Source: Manihot esculenta (taxonomy: Eukaryota; Streptophyta; Magnoliopsida; Malpighiales; Euphorbiaceae). From it: a stretch of DNA of 64,000 nt. Position 1 is the first letter of the stretch. Each line of letters starts with the position of its first letter. This document shows, one piece after another, positions 34,936 through 45,066 of this stretch. The notes under the pieces are model-generated. The model saw only the letters and a list, made by a program, of their open reading frames with translations. It did not search any database and was not told where the DNA came from. The position numbers were made by a program, and so were the translations under genes. The DNA is taken from the NCBI RefSeq assembly GCF_001659605.2, contig NC_035165.2, positions 11,590,445-11,654,444 on the forward strand. The letters run 5' to 3'.

Positions 34936-35676
34936 ATGCGAGGTGCTCGTCGATCTGTGGAATCGACTGGAGTTCCATCTGAGAGGGAAGATATGGACAC
35001 CTTTCCCCCTGCTCTGCCAAGAGCGCAGTCATGGGGAGTCAGCAGATGGGGAACATCAAGGGACCCTGGAAGGTCTTTTGATGCGAGCAGAGAAGGAATG
35101 GCTCCAAGAAGGATGTCAGCTAGTATGAGGGAAGTAGAGTTGGAGGTTCAGAGAAGGGATGCCAGTTTGGGAATCAGAGTGCCAGAAGAAGGCATGGGAG
35201 ATTCTCAAGAGCGTGCTCAGACTCAGGATTCCAGGATCTCAGGATCAGGGAGGATTGATCCCTCCACTCTGAGTACAGCTGCCATAAGAGGAGTAAAGTG
35301 GGGCAGAACCCTGAGGGGGAAGAGGAAGAAGTTTTGGAAGGTTTTGAAGGCTAGTTTGGGATTAGGTGGTGGCTCAAGCTCTGGCTCAGGCAGTTCAAGA
35401 TGCTTGAGGTGCGGAAGGCCGCACAAGGGAGTCTGCCGTTATGGGACTAATCTATGTTACAGGTGCGGACAGGAGGGGCACATAGCACGTGAGTGTCCTA
35501 CTGCGCCCTGGTTGGCTCAGTCCCAGCGGACAGATGCAGGTAGAGCGTCTCAGCCAGTAGCTTCAGCCATGGTTCAGGTTAGTGGTCGAGGCAGGGGAAG
35601 AGGGTCAGCCTTTTCTTTTGAAGGTTCCCGTGGAGAAGGTCCGTCATCTCCAGCTCGGATCTTCACCCAAGCTTAG
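34936..35676 (+). pseudogene. Element D internally deleted gag
   Basis: ATG 34936 opens MRGARRSVESTG, the family gag start. After about residue 100 ('ERAQTQDSRISGSG') the text jumps to the post-capsid region, so the proline-rich and Retrotrans_gag capsid parts are absent (roughly 950 bp compared with element C). The two zinc knuckles remain: CLRCGRPHKGVC and [14 protein letters not shown]. The frame ends at TAG 35674, where sister copies read CAG. A product of about 246 residues would be a nucleic-acid-binding, nucleocapsid-like protein without capsid. Whether it is made is unknown. Confidence 0.8.
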
Positions 35677-36746
35677 CAAGAGGCAGACACGTCGAACATG
35701 GTGGTGTCAGGTACGCTCACTTTTGAATGTTCTGATGTGTAGGTTTTTGTGAACCCTGGAGTTTCTCTTTTCTTTAGTTGCTCTAGGAACCGTTGAGAGG
35801 TTGAGTTGATAGCTTCTGGGCTAGAGTGTTCTCTTTGGGTCGGTGTGCCCAAGTGTGATCCATCTGCGGCAGAGTCAGTCTGCTGGTTCAGTTCAGTGTC
35901 AGTTGAGGGTAGATGCCTTCCACCCGACTTTGAGGTTCTAGATTTGATCGTCTGGATGTCAATTTGGGGTTGGATTGGTTTTCTACTCGTGGTGCTATCT
36001 TGGTTTGTAGAGACAAGGTAGTCAGGTTCAGAGGACAGGATGGGTCAGAGTTTTCTTCTGAGGGAACACAGTAGGGATGCCTAGAGGTCTGATGTCAGCC
36101 TGTCAGGTTCGTAGGGTGCGTAGGAGGGGTTGTCAGAGGGTTCGAGCTCTTGTTGAGAGTTTAGCAGTCAGGTCGGGGAACCAGCCTCAGTGCCAGTTGT
36201 AGAGGGAGGTAGTAGTCAGAGTACAGGCGAGACTTGGTAGACAGGGGTTTTATCCGACCTAGTACCTCACCCTGGAGTGTTCCAGTGTGGTTGTGGGAAA
36301 AGAAGGATCAATCCTTGAGACTTTGTAACGACTGTAAGTGGATAAACAAGGTCACTACCAAGGGCAGGTATTCCCATGCAGGATGGAGGATCTATTGGGA
36401 CAGCTAATAGGAGCTGTTTGTTTTCCAAGATAGATCTGAAATCCGGGTACTACCTGTGAGAAGTAGAGTTAGTTTTGGGTTAGCAGTGAGAAGAAGCCAG
36501 TTAGTGAAGATGAAGAGAGAAGAGTAAGGATCAGAGTAGCGCTGTGGAAGCGTTGAGTTTCAGGAGAAGGTTGGGTATTGCTAAGGTGTTCCTTTTGGGA
36601 AAGGTGTGCCTAGAAGAACCTGGAGTTTTTACTCCAGTAGTACCTGTGTCTCTCTTCGGAGAGAGGTTTTTAAGTTTTGCTTGCTTGTTGCTTGCTTGTT
36701 TATGTATGATTGATGCTATGTTTTATGTTATGCCTGTTTGTTTGGT
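35677..36746 (+). pseudogene. Element D scrambled pol remnants
   Basis: Colinear but badly decayed scraps of the family's pol: protease region (about 35690-36010), the RT entry region around 'gactttgtaacgactgtaag' (about 36310-36430), then a jump to a piece resembling integrase C-terminus ('gagtttcaggagaaggttgg', about 36553-36600). RT catalytic, RNase H and integrase core regions are missing. Many indels and stops. Confidence 0.7.
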
Positions 36747-36784
36747 GAACATTCAGGGACGAATGTTCTTAAAGGGGGGAAGAA
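36747..36784 (+). other. PPT-side hairpin and polypurine tract (element D)
   Basis: GAACATTCA-GGGA-CGAATGTTC at 36747-36768 (one loop-closing mismatch), then AAAGGGGGGAAGAA before the LTR at 36785. Confidence 0.85.
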
Positions 36785-39369
36785 TGTAATATCCGGCTAG
36801 AATCCGGCATCGGAATCCCTACCTTCCGGCGGAATCTTCGTTGGAATCTGGAATTTCTGAAGATGCCAGAGGCTTCTAGAGGGGTAAAATGTGTTTTCTA
36901 AAATGTTTTTACTGATTTTTATGGTTTTAAATGGAAAAGGAATTGAGTTTTGAAAAGAAAAGACCAAGGAGGCATTTGCCAGGTTCGGCCGCCGAAAGTG
37001 AAGTTCGGCCGCCGAACATGGGAAGCTTTCGGGAGCGCTTTTGGCCTCCGAAAGTCTTGTTGAACGAGCCAAGGTTCGGCCGCCGAACCTCAAGTTCGGC
37101 TGACGAACATGCATGAGTTTAGGGGGCACGTTAGGCTGCCGAAGGTCTTCGACCAGGCCACCTATAAAGGGCCCTCAGATAGGAAATGGGCGAGTTTTCT
37201 CCCCATTCTCGAGCTCAGGTGAGTTTTTGTCCTCCCTTGGCCATTTTCATGTTTTTCTTCATCTCCTTCCTGTTTTCATGAGTTCCATGGTTATTTTTGA
37301 AGAGTTTTAAAGCTTAGATCGAAGTTTTGAGAGCTTGGAGCTTTTGGAACTTGGATTCTCCACACCTCCGAGTTAGAGATCACGCAACCCTCGATCTTCA
37401 AGAGGTAAGTGTAGATCTTTGTTTTCCTAGTGTCTTTTGAAGTTTATAAAGGTTTTAATGGTAGAGTATGGGTAGATATGCATGTTAGGATTTATGTGGG
37501 TTTTATGCCCAATGTATGTTATGTGATGCTCATGTATGTTTATATGATGCTATGTTGAATGTTTAGGCTAGTTTATGCATGTGGGGGAGTGTATGCATGA
37601 TTGGGGAAGAGCAAGTGAGGTTTAAGCTAGTTTTGATGGTTTTGGCCTATGTGGGTCATAAGCTATCTATGTATGTTTTGATGTTGTTTTTGGAGTTTAA
37701 TCAAGCTATTAAGCTCCTTTGTGCATGGTTAAGGGTTTATGCATGTTTTGGTAAGGTTGGGTGCTTGTTTTGGGGTGTTTGGAAGGTTTGGGAGGCTTGA
37801 ATGCATGAGAAGCTGAGTTCTGCCCTTCTGGGAAGAACTCAGGTTCGGCCGCCGAAAGTGGCTTCGGCCGCCTAACCTGCCTTTGGATGCATGGTTTGGC
37901 CGCCTAACCTTGCCTCCTAACCTTGCCCCCGAAAGTTGAGTTTTGGCTTGAAAGCAGACTTTCGGCCGCCGAAGGAAGGATTCGGCCGCCGAAAGTGCTT
38001 GACTTTCATCTCTGGAGTGGGACTTTCGGCCGCCGAAGGTGCCGCCTAAGGTGCCCGAGTTTCGTCTCTGGAGAGAGGGTTCGGCCGCCGAAGGTGCCGC
38101 CGAAAGTGCCCTGTCCAGCCATTTCTTGGTTGTTTTCTATGCATGTTTAAGTGATGTTTTAGGGGGTTTTTGGGTAGTTGTTTATGAGTGGTTAGAATGT
38201 GCTTGGCACCTCATTCGAGTCCACCTATGTAGGATCGGACCCGAGGGACCGAGGAGGCCATCAGTGTTAGCAGTTGCAGAGTGAGTCCAGCGTCTGCTAG
38301 AGGTGAGTAGAACTAAACTTAATCTTTTATTATATGAAATCAAATGCCTAAAGCATGCTCATGCATCATGTTTATATGTAGTAGGTTGATTGCACTAGTT
38401 ACACAAATATGAAGCATTGCATTATTTACTGTCGATGGAGATTGGACCAAGGACGACCCCACTAGCCCTAGAAATGTTGTGAGACCTGGCCGGGCCAGGC
38501 ATACATATACAGTTGTTGTAAGACCTGGCCGGGCCAGGCATACGAAGGTTGTGAGACCCGGCCGGGCCGGGCATACTGAGATTGGAAGGGATGTTTTGGG
38601 GTTAGGTCCAATCCGTGATATGATTTGTTTGTGTTGTTACGCATTCCATGAAAGCATGTGATTAATGAACTGTTTTCTTTGTTTCTACTCACTGGGCTTT
38701 TTAGCTCACCCCTCTCCCCTAACCCCAGTGTTGCAGGTCAATGGTAGGCCAGGAAGACGTCAAGGGTAAAGGTCTTGCTCATGTAATAGTATTAGATTAG
38801 AGTTGTGTGGGCATGTATTGTATATAATGGATGGTAAGATAATGAAATGTAATGTAATGTAAGTAAAGTAGAGTTATGGTTATGGATTAGAACTGTGCTT
38901 GGCCCTAAGACTTGGTTAGTCCCTATTTAATACATGATGTATGTAATGTTTTAGATGTTGAGTTGTGTTTGAACTAATCTTGTGGCATGTGTTGTTTACC
39001 ACGCTATGGTAATTGATGAGGACCCTAGTGGTGGTCTTATGTTTGTGGTTTGATGCATGCACATGTTAGGTTTTAGTTCCTTGGATGTAATCCCAGCTTG
39101 ATGTATGTTAGGTTGACCCAGCTAGAGTGTGAGGGCTCCAGTAGAGGGTTTCTTTATGTTTTCAGTTATGTTGCATACAGGTCAAGCTCGGTATTTACAT
39201 CATATGTTTCAGTTTTTATGTTAAAGTTTTGTTCATGTATGGGATTTGACCAGGTGACAGGAGGTATGTTTGGCTTGCTACGGGTCCCGGCGGCCTTAAG
39301 TCGATCTGGATCCTAGCGCCGGTGGCGTTTCGGGCCGTTACAGAGGGGTATCGGTTCCGGGTTGTTACA
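36785..39369 (+). repeat. Element D 3' LTR
   Basis: 2585 bp, pairing with 32055-34652. One tandem TTCGGCCGCCGAACCTCAAG unit is missing, and there are small indels and scattered single-base changes. It keeps the doubled terminus, the second end closing at 39369. Confidence 0.9.
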
Positions 39370-39374
39370 TTTGT

Positions 39375-40044
39375 GATGTGTTACATTTCATGAAAGCATG
39401 AAATTTAAATTGAATGTTTATTTATTCTGCTCACTGAGTTTTATAGCTCACCCCTCTCCCTTAACCCCCAGGTTTGCAAGTACAGGGTAAACCAAGAGGT
39501 CAGGAAGAGTAGAGTCATGTTGTATGTAATAGTTAGAAGTGGACATGAATATGATGTAATGTAAAAGTATAGTATAGAAATGTAATGTAATGATGCTTAT
39601 GGAAGTTTAGAGTGTGCTTGACCATAGTATGTTGTTAATCCCTTTCTAGTACATGATCTTAAATGTTTAATGATGATTATTGTAAACCAAGCTTAATGTA
39701 TGTTATAATACCCCATTGGAGTATATGATGAGGACTCCAGTGAGAGGTTTTATGTTATGATTTGTGCATGCACAGGTTAAGCTTGGTGAATGAATGAATG
39801 AATGAATAGGTGAATGAATGAATGAATGAATAAGTGAATGAATGAATGAATGAATAAGTGAATGAATGAATTAATAAACGAATGAATGAATAAATGAGAA
39901 AGTTTTAAATTTTTATGTAATTGTTAATCATGTATGGGATTAAACAGCTATACAGGATGTATGTCAGGCTTGCTACGAGTCCTGGCGGCCTTATGCCGAT
40001 CTAGATCCTAGCGCCGGTAGCGGTCCGGATTTCGGGTCGTTACA
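39375..40044 (+). repeat. Element B 3' LTR, second part
   Basis: This resumes the LTR interrupted at 32054, with the expanded GAAT array (about 39787-39895) and the conserved U5 end. It closes GGGTCGTTACA at 40044, followed by the ACTGA duplication. Confidence 0.92.
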
Positions 40045-40049
40045 ACTGA

Positions 40050-40967
40050 GGAATATTTTTGCACTATTCTTTGCTATCTTTTACTATCTTCTTTCCTTTT
40101 TTTTTTTTTTTTTGCATCTTTTTATCCTGTTACACACACCAAATTTTTTTCTCACACACATTTCTTTTTGTACACATATTCACTTCTGCACACATGCACA
40201 TACATATAGATTTCATGCACACAGATTTTGTTTTAGCCTTTGCTCTACTCAGCATAGATGACAAAGTCAAAAGAGCCTCCTATCTCATGACCCCATTAAA
40301 TTTTTCAACCCTTTAAGTCTAAATTGAATCATTTGCAGTGGGTTACCTTCACTTAGGGAGTTTTTCTCTTGAATTGAATCTTTAAACTTACTGTGGTCAA
40401 GAAAAATAAAATCTAAAAATGCATGTAAAAGGAAATAAAGCTAAGTGCGGCACCATGAGAGCTGATTTGCCAAACTGTTATGAAAAGGAAAAAGAAAAAA
40501 AAGAAAAACTCAGCAAAATCAAAAAGCACAAAGCATAAATTGTTTCGATGGTCAAAGACTATGAACAGAGCTAGTAGCCACTTGAACAAGTGACCAACTG
40601 AGTAACCGAGGGTAGGTATCACCAATATGCACTTTCGCGTAAAAAGGTTGGTGATTTTTTCAGGCAAGAATAAAAGGTGTTGTTGAATAAAAATGCTCAA
40701 AAAGAAAGGCAAGTCACTCTTGGGGGGTTGCATAAAGCCAAAAACTAAAGAAAGAGCATGATCTAACCACTCTCTTGGCCACGGTAGGTGTGGGGAAACA
40801 AGGAAAGGAGAGGACAACCTTAATGAATGTACTCTACACTGCAGTGCTTCAATTTGAGAGTCTAGGGGAGCTGATTAAGTGGTACTTAGACTCAAAAGAA
40901 AGAGGGGCTTGATTGACTAAGTTATTTATTGCTTGAGGACAAGCAAAAGGCTAGGTGGCGGGGTATT
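40050..40967 (+). other. 3' non-coding tail of the outer Athila-like element, second part
   Basis: This continues from 13164. It has a T-rich tract near 40100, no recognisable coding content, and ends '...ttgaggacaagcaaaaggc', 'taggtggcggggtat', a polypurine-like end, immediately before the LTR. No protease, RT or integrase is found anywhere in the outer element, so it was internally deleted or non-autonomous. Confidence 0.55.
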
Positions 40968-42375
40968 TGATCAAACATAATTTAGCCACATTTTTATTAT
41001 CATTATTGCTGTTTAATTATGCATTTTTCTAGTTTAATTTATGTTTTTATGATGTTTTTGCAGAAAAGGAGAAAAATGGAAACTTGGATGAAATCTGCAA
41101 AAAAAGCTGGAAAATCGATTTGGCCAATGTGATTTGGCCAAATCACTTGCAGAAAGCTGAAGCAGAAAATTGGAACTGACTTACAAAAATGATTTGGGCA
41201 AGCGAGTTGCCCAAATTAACTGCCCAAATCAAATTGACGCAACAGAGTCCAGCAGCGCGGGAAAAGAAGGAAATTCAAAATCTAAAAGTATAGGAGTCCT
41301 ATCCTACTTCAAACACTACAAGACCAATCCTATGACAACTCCAAGAGCCACACTAAAGAAAATCCTTCACCAAAAGAGTTCTACTCATGATTAAATACAA
41401 AGACAAAGAAATGATTAAAAGACCATCAAGATACCAAGTCAAATTAGGATTCTAATTCTAAAAGGGATTAGGACTCTTCACCTATGAAAAGGGACAGCAA
41501 CCAACCATCACGATATCTTCAGATTTTCTCCAGAATTTTGATAGCTCTCTCTCTCTACTTTTCTTCTTTCCTTTTGTATTCTTTGTCCACCATGAGTGGC
41601 TAAACATCTTTTTATCTAGTTGAAGTTGGAGAATTTTCAGTTTGTGATGAATTGGGAGATTTAAAACTCCATTATTAAGCTTATATTTTTTAATATTTAT
41701 GCAACTTGTTTTTCATGCTATTATTGCTTTGCTATTAGAATCAATTAAGGCCTGTTGCTTTTAATTGCATAAGTAATATATTTTTAGTTTAAATAATTTG
41801 GATCCGTAATTATTTAGATTGTTTGAACACAAGCACACTTGGTTGCATAATTTAAACTTGACCACGCGGTTGGCAATGTTAGAATTAGGTTTCTCTAAGT
41901 CTTAATGCAGTTAACAGTTGAAAAGTAAAAACCCCAAGGACATTCCTTGGCAACTTGTTGACTAGTATTTGATTAGCTAACGTTTCCTAGTCAAACTAAA
42001 ACTAAGGAGAAATTTGGTTGTGAGAAACGTCTTCCACAACTAAAACTAATTTATTGAAATAAATAGGAGTATCAAAGAATCAATGATCAATTCTAAAAAC
42101 TGAAATAGATCCATACTTCAACTAGATTCCTTTTATTATTGATTTACTCATCTTTTTAATTATTGTTTTCCTCTACTACTTAGTTTTAATTTCAGCTCAC
42201 TATCATAAAAAATAAATCCCCCTTATTTTTACTTTTATTATTTATTTGCCTAAGTTATAGTTAGGGGAATTCTTAGTGTCAAATCCCTGTGGTTTAATCC
42301 TATAGCCACTATCTACAAATTATTTTTGTTGATTGTTAATAGGTTTATTTTTTACGGTTTCGACAACCGCTATCA
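40968..42375 (+). repeat. Outer Athila-like 3' LTR
   Basis: 1408 bp, starting TGATCAAACATAATTTAG and ending CGACAACCGCTATCA, so the ends form short inverted repeats TGAT...ATCA. It follows a purine-rich tract. It contains repeated GATTTGGCCAAATCAC-like motifs (41115-41230), also seen in the internal tail at 13037-13080. That ties the two parts to the same element. Confidence 0.7.
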
Positions 42376-43928
42376 TCCGACTAATTGATAGGGGAACCCG
42401 TGATTATAAGTGTAATGAGGATTTGCTGAATTTACACTCTCTAACGGTAATTTTCTATGGAGTCTCATCCCGTAGTGGAGAGGGCGAGTCTTGATAAAAC
42501 CTAAAGAGTTCAGGTCTTCTTTTTCCTTGATGAGACCGAGTATCCTCTGATAAGATTCTTACTACGTGGCACTGTCTCTAAGTATCAACACACGCCTACT
42601 TTGGTCGATTATTGTATAATATTATTTTCTTTTATGGTTCTAAAATTATTATTATTTTTTCTTTTTACATATGATTAGAATTTAAATAGTAAAAAATTAC
42701 TATTTAGTCTCTATGACATGAAAAAATTTCCTAATAAATCTCTCAATTTTGAAAAATATATTAAAAAATTTCTAACGTTTTAAAAGATCTTCTCGCTAAT
42801 CTCTTTATTAATTTTAGCCGTTAAATATTTTACAATTTAGTTTCTGTAATATTTATTAGTCTCTATAATTTTGAAATATTTATTAGTTGTTCTATCATAT
42901 TTTTAAAAATCTACCATTTAATTTTATCTTATTTTAAAATAAATTTTTATTGATTCTCAAAATATCTTATGACATTTAATAAATTTAATATATTTAAAAT
43001 TATAAATTATATTTTTTAATACAGGAAAAAAATTAAAATAAATAAAAATTATATAAAAAAAAATGGAAATGAAACTCAGGGTAACCTAAAATAAAAAGCA
43101 TATTTTTAGTAACTTGTTCTGATAGGACAACTATTAAATATTTAAATTAAAATATATTAAATTATTAACTGATGTAGGACTGATTAAAGTTATTTAATCA
43201 ATTATTAAAATATTGTTAATTACTTTATCTCTCTGTCGACCCCTTCATTTTCTAAATTCTGGTCACAAACTAAATCAACTCAATTTCTCAAACTGATCAC
43301 CACGTCAAATCATAGTCACCAAGATCTCCTTCCTCACTTCTTCACCTAATCTCTTCCAGGCCCATTCCTCATCAAATCTCCTCCTAGAGAAAGCAGCAGC
43401 CATAGGTGGCGAGAGAGACATTGGAGATAGAAGCAGTTGTGAATATGGGACAAACTGAAGTTTTGAGTAAGATCTGCTAGTGAAGGAAATTACTGACTCT
43501 TTCATGGATTTTGTGTTGGGACAGTGCATGGAGGATGGCTGCAAGAGTGGATTTCATGTAGAGTTGGCAAATATACATGGCTGCAATAGTCTGGATGTAA
43601 ATAAGGCCATTTTTGTTCTTCTGTTGTTGGCTTTGAATGCAGGGTGGAGGGAAGGGGACATGTGGGGGCCATATATGGCTCGCAACCCTTATAAAAATCC
43701 TCACACATATTTTTATTTATGTTATTAATAGTACATATCAGAATCTCATTACATTACAATACTATAATATTATATGTGTCTCCCAATGAGACATCATTAT
43801 AAATTACAAAGATCGTACCTTACGGGAATAATCATTGATGATAAACCAGAAGAAAAGCCACATAGAGATCCCATGCTCAATTAAAAAAATTCAAGAACAA
43901 GACAGTAAAGCTTTCAGATCAAAGACAT
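42376..43928. other. Intergenic region downstream of the sulfotransferase gene
   Basis: About 1.5 kb. 42376-42610 is moderately GC and unassigned, 42610-43250 is AT-rich, and 43260-43700 has higher complexity. A plus-strand open frame at 43480-43728 (82 codons) has no domain I recognise and no clear codon bias. It could be an old gene fragment. Nothing else is supported. Confidence 0.5.
43712..43717 (-). terminator. Candidate polyadenylation signal for the sulfotransferase gene
   Basis: AATAAA on the minus strand, about 210 bases beyond the stop codon. Plant poly(A) signals are loose, so this is only a candidate. Confidence 0.3.
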
Positions 43929-44960
43929 CTATGACAGATTTAACCCCCACCTCTTAAACTTTTGTTCAGTGATTTGGTCCATTTTTTCTAACATCTCAGC
44001 TGTCAGATGATTCACGGAATCTCCCACCTCACCTCGTCGGAAGAAGGTGCAGTTCTCCTCTCCGGAGGGCAATTTTCCGGTCCTATTCACCTCCAGATTG
44101 CTCAAGTTTTCAAAACTACACAACTTCAAGATTTCACCAATCACACCACAGGTTTCTTCTTCTTGAGAAAATGGACATCCCAGAAACTCAGAGAGTCTCC
44201 TCAGCAGCACTTTGGGCTCTTTCTTGCAGTCCTCATACTTCAAAAACAGAACTTTTTCTGGGTTTTCCAAGCTCACCTTCCAGTATCCCAACACATGATC
44301 CCAAAATGGCCCGTACAAGCTCACACCTCTGCAGAACTTGTCAAATGTCTCGTCAAGTGAATTTTCACCCGTTTCTTTAGGTTCCTTCAACCTGTTAGTG
44401 AAGTGCCAAAGTGACACAAAACTATCCTTGGGGTTCCTACACAAGTAAACGAACTTGCAACCTGAATCCAGCACAGATTTTGGAAGCGACACAAATGGCA
44501 AATGCGTTGAAAACAGACTTGGAGACATGAACCTGGAGAAGTCAGGGAACTGTGTATCAATGTATTCGTGCTCCATGAAAGGCACAAGCACATGAGGATT
44601 GGTGGTGAGCAAAGGGTGTTGTTTAGAATCGGGAAAGCGAGACCGATTCAACAAGGCAAACATTATTGCCTTCAACCAAGTGGTGCCTGATTTAGGAGTC
44701 GTGACGAGGACGATATCGGTATCATGAGCTTGGAAATGTTTCTGGCAAGCTAGTACTCCAAGAAGCTGCCGAGTTGTGTGCCAGAAACCTTGATATTGAT
44801 GGAGATAACTTGCAACCCAGCCTTTTTCAGCGGGTAATGACAATATCAAGTCCCTCAAATCTTGGGAAAGCTCCTTTTCTTGCAAGTATCCAGGGAGATC
44901 CGTAGGGGATTGAAGGGCTGGAGAATGAGGGAGAAGCGTGGTTGGTTCAGGTGTCGGCAT
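43929..44960 (-). CDS. Cytosolic sulfotransferase (plant SOT family)
   Basis: An intronless 343-residue protein. It should transfer sulfate from PAPS to a small hydroxylated acceptor (flavonoid, jasmonate, brassinosteroid and similar compounds are known for the family; the substrate cannot be read here). Visible: plant SOT N-terminal LPAEKGW (43-48 region), 5'-phosphosulfate loop TTPKSGTTW (87-95), catalytic His in STHLPF (H153), 3'-phosphate site RNPKDSFVSLWH (175-186), KYEDCKKEP (241-249), and the C-terminal PAPS-binding region FFRRGEVGDSVNHLT (306-320). The last motif usually reads GDW; here it is GDS. The frame is open 53 codons further upstream, but the start at 44960 gives the family length, a good context (A at -3) and a TATA box about 85 bases upstream. 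No signal peptide is seen, so it is probably cytosolic. The coding frame is intact. Confidence 0.93.
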   Translation of the reverse strand: MPTPEPTTLLPHSPALQSPTDLPGYLQEKELSQDLRDLILSLPAEKGWVASYLHQYQGFWHTTRQLLGVLACQKHFQAHDTDIVLVTTPKSGTTWLKAIMFALLNRSRFPDSKQHPLLTTNPHVLVPFMEHEYIDTQFPDFSRFMSPSLFSTHLPFVSLPKSVLDSGCKFVYLCRNPKDSFVSLWHFTNRLKEPKETGENSLDETFDKFCRGVSLYGPFWDHVLGYWKVSLENPEKVLFLKYEDCKKEPKVLLRRLSEFLGCPFSQEEETCGVIGEILKLCSFENLSNLEVNRTGKLPSGEENCTFFRRGEVGDSVNHLTAEMLEKMDQITEQKFKRWGLNLS

Positions 44961-45043
44961 GGTGGAGGCTAGTGAGGAACGTACTCGGGGGATATATTGT
45001 TTTGGTTCTGATTTAAATGCTTTACACCCTAGATTGTTGCTCA

Positions 45044-45049
45044 TATATA
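45044..45049 (-). promoter_or_regulatory. TATA box of the sulfotransferase gene
   Basis: TATATA on the minus strand within 'cagtattatatatgagc', 84-89 bases upstream of the chosen ATG, implying a 5' leader of about 50-60 bases. The foldback element begins only about 20 bases further upstream. Confidence 0.55.
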
Positions 45050-45066
45050 ATACTGGGCGTCGCCAT

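Larger units (their letters stand above)
32055..39369 (+). mobile_element. Element D: non-autonomous Tekay-related element in the element B 3' LTR
   Basis: The 7315-bp element has target duplication TTTGT at 32050-32054 and 39370-39374. LTRs are long (2598 and 2585 bp) and very similar to each other by eye. The internal part is only 2132 bp and keeps the primer site (34656), leader hairpin, gag start, zinc knuckles, scraps of protease, RT and integrase, PPT hairpin and PPT. It belongs to a separate LTR subfamily (start 'aatccggcatcgg' instead of 'actccggtatcgg'). Near-identical LTRs around a wrecked interior suggest that it moved recently using proteins from other copies. Confidence 0.9.
13165..40044 (+). 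mobile_element. Element B: Tekay-like retrotransposon split by elements C and D
   Basis: The ends are TGTAATACCC and GGGTCGTTACA. The target duplication ACTGA is at 13160-13164 and again at 40045-40049, almost 27 kb apart, which shows that everything between is element B plus later insertions. Removing C (19240-29198) and D (32055-39369) with their duplications leaves about 9.6 kb, the normal family size. The internal region carries a frameshift, several stops and a 469-bp deletion, so the copy is dead. Its primer site is at 15500-15511. Confidence 0.93.

Noticed and set aside
43480..43728. 82-codon plus-strand frame downstream of the sulfotransferase gene
   Set aside because: No recognised domain, no flanking signals and overlapping frames on the other strand. 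Kept only as a note in the intergenic entry.
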